This document shows positions 9,297-17,673 of a DNA stretch of 64,000 nt, piece by piece. This DNA is from Cytophagales bacterium (GTDB lineage Bacteria > Bacteroidota > Bacteroidia > Cytophagales > 172606-1): positions 628,631 through 692,630 of the forward strand of contig JAUJMU010000002.1 of NCBI GenBank assembly GCA_030446715.1. The letters are read 5' to 3'. Within the stretch, counting starts at the first letter, position 1. Every line of letters starts with the position of its first letter. The notes below the pieces were generated by a model. It did no database searches. It was not told where the DNA came from and saw only the letters and a list, made by a program, of their open reading frames with translations. The position numbers and the translations under genes were made by a program.

Positions 9297-9734
9297 ATGA
9301 AAAGAAAAAGTACGGCCGTATGGAACGGCACCGGCCTTGAAGGCAAAGGAAGTCTGACCACGCAAAGCGGCGTTTTTCAAAACCAACCTTATTCTACCAG
9401 GCTCCGCTTCCAGAATGAAGATGGCAAGGCTGGTACCAATCCCGAAGAACTGCTTGGGGCAGCTCACGCGGGCTGTTTTACCATGGCACTGAGTTTCCAG
9501 CTGGACGGCGCTGGCTTTACCGCGGATGAACTGACCACGACTGCCACAGTTACCATCGAAAAAGAACCGGAAGGGAATGATTTTGTCATCAACGCCATCC
9601 ACCTGGACCTGAAGGGAAAGGTACCGGGTATCAGCCCCGAGAAGTTTCAGGAACTTGCGCAGGTTGCCAAGAAAAACTGCCCTGTATCCAAAGCAATCAA
9701 GGCCCCGGTTTCGATGGATGCGCAGTTGGTCTGA
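9297..9734 (+). CDS. OsmC/Ohr family peroxiredoxin
   Basis: This 145-residue protein of the OsmC family reduces organic hydroperoxides with a cysteine pair. The two redox cysteines are visible in their usual settings: AGCFTMALS (near residue 59) and KKNCPVSKAI (near residue 126). The start MKRKSTAVWNGTGLEGKG and the TNPEELLGAAHA segment before the first cysteine are typical of the OsmC branch. It is probably cytosolic. The gene is monocistronic, divergent from the membrane gene upstream, and is followed by a strong hairpin at 9765-9796. The peroxide substrate cannot be told from sequence. Confidence 0.93.
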   Translation: MKRKSTAVWNGTGLEGKGSLTTQSGVFQNQPYSTRLRFQNEDGKAGTNPEELLGAAHAGCFTMALSFQLDGAGFTADELTTTATVTIEKEPEGNDFVINAIHLDLKGKVPGISPEKFQELAQVAKKNCPVSKAIKAPVSMDAQLV

Positions 9735-9764
9735 AACCCCAAAAGCTGAATGTTTTTCGTAAGG

Positions 9765-9802
9765 ATTCCACTCCGCCGCCGTCCGGGGAGTGGAATTGTT
9801 TT
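9765..9802 (+). terminator. Rho-independent terminator of the osmC-like gene
   Basis: A perfect 10-bp stem (ATTCCACTCC at 9765-9774 with GGAGTGGAAT at 9787-9796) is followed by TGTTTTATT, just downstream of the OsmC stop codon. Confidence 0.75.
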
Positions 9803-9991
9803 ATTCAGGACCAGACTGACCGAGTCATTACGGCAAACAGGCAGATACCGCCCGGCGTTTTTTATTTATTTCGTAAAGTCCTGAAGCACAATTCACTAAA
9901 ACCGGCCAAACCTGACGCTTAACAATTTAATGACATTTATCCTTCTTGGTGTCATAAACTCATAGCGTATCTTGCGACAAATACTTCCCCG

Positions 9992-10654
9992 ATGAAAAAA
10001 GTTTGCACCATTGTTGGAGTTGGGCCGGGCGTAAGCCTGAGTGTTGCCCGCCGGTTTGCCCGTGAAGGGTTTACACTGGCACTGGTAGCCCGCCGGGCCG
10101 AAAAAATCCAGAACTTTGCCGATGAAATCGGGCAGGAAGGCAACGGCGCCTATGCTTTCTCCGCCGATGCTTCTGATTTTGACTCCCTGACCAAAGTGTT
10201 CCGGCAGATTCACCACCAGATCAATCCGACGGACGTACTGATCTACAATGTGGCGGTACCCCGCGAGAGAACTCCGTCGGTAATGGATGCCGAAAAAATG
10301 ATTCAGGACTTCCGGGTAAACGTTGCCGGTGCGCTGGTGGCGGCCCAGCAGGTTATTCCGCACATGAAATCGGAGAAGAGAGGCACCATTCTGCTGACCG
10401 GTGGCGGACTGGCCCTGCATCCTCATCCGAAATATTCCTCGCTGGCGGTCGGAAAGGCCGGCATCCGTAATCTGGCTTTCAGCCTTGCCGCCGAACTGGA
10501 ACCCGCCGGCATCCACGTGGCTACAGTTACCATTTCAGGTATCGTGCGGCCCGGCACGCCCTTTGACCCCGACAAAATTGCTGAGGTATACTGGCGGCTG
10601 CACGTGCAGTCACCGGGAAGCTTCCAGACGGAGATTGTTTTCAATGGTCAATAA
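9992..10654 (+). CDS. Short-chain dehydrogenase/reductase (SDR) family protein
   Basis: This 220-residue NAD(P)-dependent oxidoreductase of the SDR superfamily has a slightly altered N-terminal dinucleotide loop: IVGVGPGVSLSVARRFA in place of TGxxxGIG. ALVARRAEKI follows it, and an Asp motif (SADASDF) marks the adenine pocket. The central YNVAVPRE sits where NNAG is expected. The catalytic Ser/Tyr/Lys are less clear than in classical members: LLTGGGLALHPHPKYSSLAVGKAGIRNL gives Tyr-x-x-x-x-x-x-Lys rather than YxxxK, so this is a divergent or atypical SDR. It converges with the YdcF-like gene, with 14 bp between the stops. Substrate unknown. Confidence 0.8.
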   Translation: MKKVCTIVGVGPGVSLSVARRFAREGFTLALVARRAEKIQNFADEIGQEGNGAYAFSADASDFDSLTKVFRQIHHQINPTDVLIYNVAVPRERTPSVMDAEKMIQDFRVNVAGALVAAQQVIPHMKSEKRGTILLTGGGLALHPHPKYSSLAVGKAGIRNLAFSLAAELEPAGIHVATVTISGIVRPGTPFDPDKIAEVYWRLHVQSPGSFQTEIVFNGQ

Positions 10655-10668
10655 GCGGCAGCCCTGCA

Positions 10669-11433
10669 TCAGGCGTAGCCCATGATCCGGTACGTGACGT
10701 ACCCGATCCACTCGTGCCAGATGCCCGACCAGCGGCCCAGCGCACCCTCCGTAGGAAAAAACTGATTAGGCGTCAATTTCCTGCCGTGACTGTAGAAATC
10801 AGTGCTGTATAACGTTACGGGCACTCCGGCCTTGCGGAAGCACCCTTCGGAGCGGCGCATGTGAAACGCCGAGGTAACCAGCAGGTAAGACTTCCCCGGA
10901 AACTTTTCCTGCAGGACTTTAGCCGAAAAAAGGGCATTCTCGCGGGTGTTTCTCGACTTGTTCTCAATGGTAATGCAGTTGTCGGGTACACCGGCAATGC
11001 GCAGCACGGCGGCCAGTTCTTCGGATTCGCTCTCCTGACTTCCGACTACGTTGCCCGAGCCGCCGCTGATCAGAAAATGCTTCACCTTCCCGATTTTAAA
11101 GAGTTGCAGCGGGTGCAGCACCCGGTCGGCGCCGCGCACGAAATAGACCCGGTCACCGGGGCGGCGTTCGGTATCTGTAACACCGGTGAGCACCACCGCC
11201 ACATCGTAACTTCCGGCTAACTGCCGGATCGGCGTAGCCGGCACTTCCCACCAGCGGATGGCTTCATTGACCAGAAAATTATTGCCCAGCACGAAAAAAA
11301 GGACCAGAACAATTTTCAGAGCGGTCAGCCGGCGTTTTTCGGCTTTGGTCAGCACGGCGTAAAGCAAAAGGCCCACGATCCAGGTCATGGGCATCAGGAG
11401 GTAAAATGCCGTTTTGGAAAGAATAAAGAACAT
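10669..11433 (-). CDS. YdcF/ElyC family protein (DUF218)
   Basis: This 254-residue protein has two N-terminal transmembrane helices (about residues 5-25 and 38-55) followed by a DUF218 domain. Diagnostic segments are AVVLTGVTDTERRPGDRVYF, LISGGSGNVVGSQESESEEL and ENKSRNTRENALFSAKVL (the conserved SxNTxENA pattern), then LLVTSAFHMRRSEGCF. YdcF and ElyC relatives act in envelope or cell-wall carbon-lipid homeostasis, but the reaction is not settled for most members. The gene lies 54 bp downstream of pdxA on the same strand and may be co-transcribed. Confidence 0.85.
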   Translation of the reverse strand: MFFILSKTAFYLLMPMTWIVGLLLYAVLTKAEKRRLTALKIVLVLFFVLGNNFLVNEAIRWWEVPATPIRQLAGSYDVAVVLTGVTDTERRPGDRVYFVRGADRVLHPLQLFKIGKVKHFLISGGSGNVVGSQESESEELAAVLRIAGVPDNCITIENKSRNTRENALFSAKVLQEKFPGKSYLLVTSAFHMRRSEGCFRKAGVPVTLYSTDFYSHGRKLTPNQFFPTEGALGRWSGIWHEWIGYVTYRIMGYA

Positions 11434-11487
11434 GGCGCTGAACGGAATGGCTGAGGTACATTCCCTGGTTTCCGGGGCGAAAGATGA

Positions 11488-12522
11488 TTAATGGTGAGCC
11501 GGCTGCCGGACCAAACCCGCTTCTTCTTTCCGGTGGCGGACAATATCACAGGCCATAAACACGGCCGCCCGCATGGATGCTTCCGTTGCCTGATTTTTAC
11601 CGGCAATGTTATAAGCGGTACCGTGGTCGGGCGAAGTCCGCACGACGGAAAGACCGGCCGTGTAGTTTACCCCGTCGTCGAAAGCAAGCGTTTTAAAGGG
11701 AATGAGGCCCTGATCGTGGTACATGGCCAGCACGGCATCGTATTTTTTGTACTGGAGGGCACCGAAGAAGCCGTCTGAAGGATAAGGTCCGTATACGAGG
11801 TTTCCCTTGTGGCGCAATTCAGTGATGGCCGGTGCAATGATCTCCTTCTCTTCGCTGCCCAGCAGTCCGTCCTCGCCGGCGTGTGGGTTCAGCCCAAGCA
11901 CGGCAATCCGGGGCTTGCTGATTCCGAAGTCTGCCTTGAGGGATTTGATCAGGGCATTTGCCTTGCTGATGACTTTTTCCTTGGTGACCGCTGCCGGTAC
12001 GGCCGAAAGGGGAATGTGACCCGTGACCACGCCCACCCGCAGATCACCGCTTACCAGCAGCATCACAGTTTCCTGAGCTGAAAACTGGTGCGCGAAATAT
12101 TCGGTATGCCCCGGGTAGGGAAACTCTTCACTCTGAATGTTATGCTTGTTGATCGGGGCTGTGACGATGGCATCAATGGCCCCTTTTTTCAGGTCCTCAG
12201 TGGCCGTTTTCAAAGCCACAAAGGCGGCGCGGCCTGCCTCAGGCGTGACTTTGCCCGGCTGTATTTCCAGATTCTCCTCCCAGCAGTTGATCACGTTGGT
12301 TTTCTTGTGCACGATCTGGTCTATTGCCTTCACCGAATGCAGCGTCCACTCATCCAGATTCAGCAATTTGCGGTATTTGGACAAAACTTTTACCGAACCG
12401 TACAGAACAGGAGTACACATTTTCAGGATCTTACTGTCCGAAAGTGCTTTCAGGGTCACCTCCGGGCCAACGCCGTTGAAATCGCCCAGTGAAATGCCTA
12501 TGATGGGTTTATGTTCTGTCAT
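11488..12522 (-). CDS. pdxA: 4-Hydroxythreonine-4-phosphate dehydrogenase PdxA
   Basis: PdxA oxidises 4-phosphohydroxy-L-threonine with NAD in the deoxyxylulose-5-phosphate-dependent route to pyridoxal phosphate. The 344-residue protein has the family landmarks in order: GISLGDFNGVGPEV at the N-terminus, TAPINKHNIQSEEFPYPGHTEYFA in the middle (the GHTE motif supplies a metal-site His), LNPHAGEDGLLGSEE, and AMYHDQGLIPFK followed by RTSPDHGTAYNIAGK near the C-terminus. These provide the three metal-binding histidines. It starts at the ATG at 12522, about 100 bp after the stop of the upstream aminopeptidase on the same strand. The cytosolic assignment is from the family. Confidence 0.96.
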   Translation of the reverse strand: MTEHKPIIGISLGDFNGVGPEVTLKALSDSKILKMCTPVLYGSVKVLSKYRKLLNLDEWTLHSVKAIDQIVHKKTNVINCWEENLEIQPGKVTPEAGRAAFVALKTATEDLKKGAIDAIVTAPINKHNIQSEEFPYPGHTEYFAHQFSAQETVMLLVSGDLRVGVVTGHIPLSAVPAAVTKEKVISKANALIKSLKADFGISKPRIAVLGLNPHAGEDGLLGSEEKEIIAPAITELRHKGNLVYGPYPSDGFFGALQYKKYDAVLAMYHDQGLIPFKTLAFDDGVNYTAGLSVVRTSPDHGTAYNIAGKNQATEASMRAAVFMACDIVRHRKEEAGLVRQPAHH

Positions 12523-12619
12523 ACAGGGTTTACGTCAATTCGTAAAACTACCAATATTTATGCATCCCGCCGGTTCTTCCCGGAGAGCGGGTGCAGGCAG
12601 GTTTTGCGGGAAACTTATT

Positions 12620-14068
12620 TTATCCCTTTACTTCCCGGCTGCCGCATTTTTCCTTCAGGAAGTGATACAGCAGCCTCACCCCGATGCCCGTACCGTGCCT
12701 GCCCCGGTAGCTGTCGGAGCCGGAGAGGAAAGCGCCGCCGGCAATGTCGAGGTGCAGCCACGGAAACTCCACGAAGTGCTCCAGAAATTTACCGGCCGTG
12801 ATGGCACCGGCTTCGGCACCGCCGATGTTTTTGATGTCGGCAACGGCCGATTCGATATAGCTGTCGTACTCTTCCCAGAGCGGAAACTCCACCAGCCGCT
12901 CGTGTACGGAATAGCCGCTCTTCTCCAGCGCCTCCTTTTCTTCGCGGGGGGCCGTACCCATGTACACGATGCCTTCCTTGCCAATGGCCCGGGCGGCGGC
13001 ACCGGTCAGCGTCGCCAGGTCAATCACCAGGGCCGGGTCGTATTTGGTGGCATAACACAGGGCATCCGCCAGAATCAGGCGGCCCTCGGCATCGGTGTTG
13101 AGTACTTCCACGGTTTTGCCGCTGTACATGGTAATCACATCACCGGGGGTAATGGCGTTGCCGTCGGGCCGGTTCTCAGTGGCCGGAATGAGTCCGACTA
13201 CGTGAACGGGCAGGCGGCTTTTGGCAACAGCGTAAATGGCCCCGGCAACCGCGGCGGCTCCGGCCATGTCGCACTTCATCTCGTCCATGGAGTTAGGCGT
13301 CGGCTTGAGGCTCAGGCCACCGGTGTCGTATACAACGCCCTTGCCGATCAACACGTAAGGCCGGGCATTGACTGCATTTTCGGGCTTATATTCCAGGATC
13401 GAAAAGGTAGGCGGATTGGGTGCACCGAGGTTTACGGCCAGCAGGCCGCCCATTTTCAGGCTCCTGATCTTTGCTTTGCCCAGCACTTCTACTTTAAAAC
13501 CCGCTTTTTTGCCAAGCTCAACGAATTCTTTACCCAGTTGCTCGGCAGTGAGGTAAATCACCGGCTCGTTGACCAGGTTGCGGGCCAGAAAAGTACCTTC
13601 CAGCACCTGCGCCAGTTCTGTCACTGAAGTCTCGGTCAGCCCTTTGCCCTGCAGGTGAACCGCTTCCAGCTTGCCGGCTTTCTTCTCTGACTTGTATTTC
13701 TGAAAGCTGTAACTGCTCAGGGTCAGCCCCTCAGCCAGCGCAATAAGCTCTTCCGAACCACTGAGGTCCGAAACAATCTGCAACTCCCGCACGGGGAGTT
13801 TCTTGATCATCCCCTGCAACTCGTGGCCCGTTTTCCGGAGGGCCTCCAGCCGGGAGTAGCCCTTTTTCTTCTCGTCGGGCACGATAAAGAACAGCTGGCG
13901 GTCGTACTGGTTGATGTGCGTCAGTTTACTGCCCTCTTCCATCTGCCCCCGCAGAAAGGCCATTTCCCGTTCATTGCAGAAGGAAGCTGCCGCTTCGGGT
14001 CGACTGAGCAGCAGCACAGTGTCTCTTCTGGAATCGGTGACCTGAGTATAACTTATTTGCGGAACCAT
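12620..14068 (-). CDS. Leucyl aminopeptidase family (M17) protein
   Basis: This 482-residue M17 cytosolic aminopeptidase removes N-terminal residues using two metal ions. The C-terminal catalytic half is well conserved: LIGKGVVYDTGGLSLKP gives the Lys and first metal ligands, KCDMAGAAAV gives an Asp ligand, and NTDAEGRLILADAL is the hallmark motif with the Asp/Glu ligands and the catalytic Arg. The N-terminal half (about 1-150) is divergent, as usual in this family. The C-terminus GRHGTGIGVRLLYHFLKEK agrees with Bacteroidota members. It is divergent from rsmA across 173 bp. Confidence 0.94.
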   Translation of the reverse strand: MVPQISYTQVTDSRRDTVLLLSRPEAAASFCNEREMAFLRGQMEEGSKLTHINQYDRQLFFIVPDEKKKGYSRLEALRKTGHELQGMIKKLPVRELQIVSDLSGSEELIALAEGLTLSSYSFQKYKSEKKAGKLEAVHLQGKGLTETSVTELAQVLEGTFLARNLVNEPVIYLTAEQLGKEFVELGKKAGFKVEVLGKAKIRSLKMGGLLAVNLGAPNPPTFSILEYKPENAVNARPYVLIGKGVVYDTGGLSLKPTPNSMDEMKCDMAGAAAVAGAIYAVAKSRLPVHVVGLIPATENRPDGNAITPGDVITMYSGKTVEVLNTDAEGRLILADALCYATKYDPALVIDLATLTGAAARAIGKEGIVYMGTAPREEKEALEKSGYSVHERLVEFPLWEEYDSYIESAVADIKNIGGAEAGAITAGKFLEHFVEFPWLHLDIAGGAFLSGSDSYRGRHGTGIGVRLLYHFLKEKCGSREVKG

Positions 14069-14241
14069 AAGATCAGTTTTATCCGTAAGATCGTTTTAAC
14101 CTAACTTTATCGCGCAAGTTAAAGTAAGTTTATGAGTTAGGGAGTTAATGAGTTAATGTGTGCCTGAGTTAAACCCGGTTCTGCCCAAACAAAACGCACC
14201 CCCAACTCTCAAACCCTTAAACCCCTAAACTCACTCTCCCC

Positions 14242-15024
14242 ATGTACGTACGTCCCAAGAAGCACCTCGGCCAGCATTTCCTGAAGGACAAAAGCATTGC
14301 GGCGCGGATTGTGGAATTGCTGTCGGGACACGGCGGCTACCGGTACGTACTGGAACTCGGCCCCGGCACGGGGGTGCTGACGGAATTTCTGGTGCAGCGG
14401 GAGGAGCATGAGCTTTTTCTGATCGAAGTAGACAAGGAATCCATTGTGTATCTCAAGGGGCATTACCCGGCACTGAAGGAAAAAATCATTGAGGGTGATT
14501 TTCTGAAGCTTTCCCTCGACTCGCTCCTCAACCAGCCTTTTGCGCTGATCGGCAACTTTCCCTACAACATTTCGTCCCAGATTTTTTTCAAAGTGCTGGA
14601 TTACCGCGATCAGGTGCCCGAAATTGTGTGCATGCTACAGAAGGAAGTAGCGCAGCGGATTGCCTCACCACCGGGCAACCGCGATTATGGCATTCTGAGT
14701 GTGCTGTTGCAGGCGTACTTTGACATTGAATACAAATTCTCAGTGCCGCCCAACGTGTTCCAGCCACCGCCCAAGGTGCAGTCGGGCGTAATCCGGCTCC
14801 GGCGCAACAACGTAGCGAAACTGGACTGCAACGAAGTTTTATTCAGGCAGATCGTGAAAGCGGGCTTCAACCAGCGGCGTAAAATGCTGAGAAATGCGTT
14901 GAAGCCGCTTGATCCGCCGCCGGAACTGATCGAAGATTCCATCCTGGACAAGCGGGCCGAGCAGCTTTCCGTAGCGGATTTTGTTTCCCTGACGCAGAGA
15001 ATGGAGGCAGGCAGAAACGGGTAG
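14242..15024 (+). CDS. rsmA: 16S rRNA (adenine1518/1519-N6)-dimethyltransferase RsmA (KsgA)
   Basis: RsmA dimethylates two adjacent adenines in the 3' hairpin of 16S rRNA during small-subunit maturation, using S-adenosylmethionine. The 260-residue protein opens with PKKHLGQHFLKD, followed by the SAM loop LELGPGTGVLTEFL. The catalytic N6-adenine motif NFPYNISSQIFF (NLPY type) is present, and the C-terminal small domain includes FNQRRKMLRNAL. Start, length and all motifs are standard, and the gene looks intact. It is transcribed alone, divergent from the aminopeptidase; the upstream spacer is rich in GAGTTA-type short repeats. Confidence 0.97.
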   Translation: MYVRPKKHLGQHFLKDKSIAARIVELLSGHGGYRYVLELGPGTGVLTEFLVQREEHELFLIEVDKESIVYLKGHYPALKEKIIEGDFLKLSLDSLLNQPFALIGNFPYNISSQIFFKVLDYRDQVPEIVCMLQKEVAQRIASPPGNRDYGILSVLLQAYFDIEYKFSVPPNVFQPPPKVQSGVIRLRRNNVAKLDCNEVLFRQIVKAGFNQRRKMLRNALKPLDPPPELIEDSILDKRAEQLSVADFVSLTQRMEAGRNG

Positions 15025-15100
15025 CTGCTCTTTTGTTGTATTCAGTACCTTGCTGACCGTCAATTACTTATCTTCCGGACAATTAATAACTAAAAACTGC

Positions 15101-17078
15101 TTATCTGTTCGCCACCGTAATCCCCGGCCAGTCGCCGGTGCGGAAGGGCACTGCCGGCAAGCCTTCCTTGTTGTAAATATTTCCGTCGGGGTTGTTGCTC
15201 CAGCCGTACCGGACCGCCACCGGATTCTTTACCTGGTCGCTGTACAGAATCAGGTCGTTGCCGTCCTGATAACCTTTGGCCCAGACAAACTTCTTGTCGG
15301 TGCCGGCCACGGCAAAGCCGCGGACGTAGCCGTATTTGTCCCGTACCACCAGTCCGGAGCCGGTATTGGCAAACTTCACCCGCACCTTGTTGCCCTCGGT
15401 GGTCATTGACGCGTAGGTGGGGCCGGAGTGTACAGCATCTTTTTCACCATAGGCTACCTTCCGGGTGGCCATGGCCAGCCGCAGGCCCACGTCCTGCTTG
15501 TTACGGGGGTGGATATCGCCGGGGTCGCTGATGTCAATAGTAACGGCCATGCCGGTGTTGGGCAGGGCAAGCGTCATGGTCTGCGCCTCGCGGAGTTCAG
15601 CCCATCCGTAGTCGGCCGGCTGGTCCTTATCTTTCATGTAATTGGCCAGTTGCACGAACAGGAACGGAAAATCATAGCCCCAGCGGCTCCGCCAGTCCCT
15701 GATCATGACCGGGAACAGCGTACGGTACTGGCAGGCCCGGCCGGCATTGCTTTCGCCCTGGTACCAGATGACACCTTTGATGGCGTAAGGGATCAGGGGC
15801 GCAATCATGGCATTGTACAAAGTAGCAGGTGCATTCATTCTGCAAGGCCGTGGCAAAAGGGGCTTTGGGCATCTTTGTAACGTCCAGCGCCGCCTGATAG
15901 GCCTAGCTTCCGGCCAGCGAAACGTTTTTGCCGCCCATGGTGGCGTAGAGTTCCTTTTCGTCTCCGCAGATACCGCCGCTGCCGCCGGTATCCACCACCC
16001 GCACGGCAATCACGTTGCGGCCTGCTTTCACCAGTTCGCCGGGCACAGTATACACCCGCAGCACGTTGTAGTCGGTAGTACTGCCTACTTTACGGCCGTT
16101 AAAGAAGGTACTGTCTGTGTCGTCGATGGAGGCAAGGTGCAGGGTAATGGGCTTGCCCGACGCGTCTGCCGGTACCTGGAGCTCTTTCCGGAGCCAAACT
16201 ATCCCATCGTAGTCCGGCAAAACGTTTTTATCTTCCCACAGGCTGGGGAGCTGCATCTTTTTCCACGCCGATGCATCAAAATCAGCATCCGCCCACGTTT
16301 TGCCACCAGTCATATAGCCGCGGTCCCTGTCCCCTACTGACTTTAGCCAGGCTTCCCGCTTCAGGTTGTATTCAGTGATCTGTTTGGTCAGGTCTGATTT
16401 GTCATTTCCCATTTCGGCCACCTGCTTGCCGAATTCCGGGAAGGCTTTCAGGGCTGGTCCGCTGGTCCAGGCTTCGGCCGGGGTGCCGCCCCACTCAGAG
16501 GTAATCAGGCCAATGGGCACTTTGTAACGCTGGTGCAGGTCACGGGCAAAAAAGTAAGCCACTGCTGAAAAACCACCGGCCGTCTGAGGACTGCACACTT
16601 TCCATCCGTCGCTTTCCATCTCCGTCAGTGGCCGGAAAGCTACGGCGTTGTTCACATCTATCAGCCGGATCTGCGGAAAGTCAGCGTTGGCAATCTCCTG
16701 CTTGAAATTATTAACGTTGGAGGAAAGCCGCCATTCCATATTCGACTGGCCGGAAGCCAGCCATACTTCCCCAACCAGAATGTCTTTGATCTGAATCGTA
16801 TTTTTTCCCTGGATGGTCATCTGGTACGGGCCACCAGCCGGCACCGGTGAGAGGGTAACCGTCCATTTGCCATCCTTGCCTGCTTTGGCGGAAAGTTTTT
16901 GTCCCTGAAAAGATACCGTCACTTTTTCGCCGGGAGCAGCCCAGCCCCAGAGTGGCAGCCGGGTATTCTGTTGCAACACCATATTGTCGCCTACCAGTTT
17001 GGGCAGGCGGACGTCGGCCAGCAGAGAGCCGTTGATCTGCCAGAACAGCAGAACCAGTGCAAAAAAACCTTTTTTCAT
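15101..17078 (-). pseudogene. Sialate O-acetylesterase-like SGNH hydrolase, broken by a stop and a frameshift
   Basis: The gene encoded a secreted SGNH hydrolase (signal MKKGFFALVLLFWQINGSLL) of the sialate O-acetylesterase type. The nucleophile block is ASGQSNMEWRL, the second block is GVIWYQGESNAGR, and the Asp/His block is ISDPGDIHPRNKQD near the C-terminus. From the ATG at 17078 the frame runs 391 codons and then meets TAG (minus-strand codon at 15903-15905) where a tryptophan TGG is plausible, since homologous sequence continues in the same frame (AYQAALDVTKMPKAPFATAL). A second lesion near 15832-15841 shifts the frame; the rest (NAMIAPLIPYAIKG onward) is in another frame. Without the lesions it would be about 655 residues. 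Two independent lesions favour a real pseudogene, though sequencing error cannot be excluded. Confidence 0.85.
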
Positions 17079-17673
17079 GTGGATTGGGAGAGTAGAAGAA
17101 CCTATTCCGGAAATATAGAATTTTTTGCTTTTGCCGCCAATCGTTTCCCTTACATCAGTTGCCCCGTGCCCGCAGATTATGCCGATGATCTCCCGGGCTG
17201 CTACAAAGCGGTCAAACCCAAATCAGGACTTTCCACGCGCCTTGCCACGGAGACAATTGTTCGCATTTCCGCCGAAACCTTAGGTGTCTGACTTCCAACC
17301 CTTTTTTTAAATTTTTTTACGGGCGGCTTTGGGCAATTTCGGGAAAGGGTTTGCCATACGGGACAAACCGGGAAGTATGAAAAGTTTGCGGCACAGGGAT
17401 TCGGGAAGACAAGCAGCACGCGGGACGTTCCGGACCCTACGCCCCTGCATAGTGACCGGCGCTTACCTTTCCCCGGAGGGAGGACAGCGTAAGAAAAGCA
17501 GACAAAGGCAATAATCCGGCGGAGCAGTGACACACATATCAGTTCTGTCTGGTGCGTCACAGATTGGCAGATAAAATTCGCTTACCAACCCTCCCGGAGT
17601 TAAAATCTGAAAGGTTTGTCCCAAAGAAAAATAAACACTTTATAAATAGTCGAGGCATAATTATCCAACCAGC
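17079..17673. other. 595-bp intergenic region without a recognisable gene
   Basis: No convincing coding region or RNA was found between the divergent esterase remnant and the PorP/SprF gene. A segment at about 17200-17310 (with AAACCTTAGGTGTCTGACTT) has the look of a dispersed repeat, but no second copy lies in this window. A poly-T/poly-A stretch lies at about 17302-17318. Confidence 0.4.

Noticed and set aside
12137-13627. Long open frame on the plus strand, 496 codons, across pdxA and the M17 aminopeptidase genes
   Set aside because: It is antisense to two well-identified genes; the encoded sequence is low in known motifs and rich in His/Gly/Arg, as expected for a shadow frame in GC-rich DNA.
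17201-17560. 119-codon minus-strand frame in the 595-bp spacer
   Set aside because: The C-terminal part is probably a translated dispersed repeat; the rest has no conserved pattern or start context.
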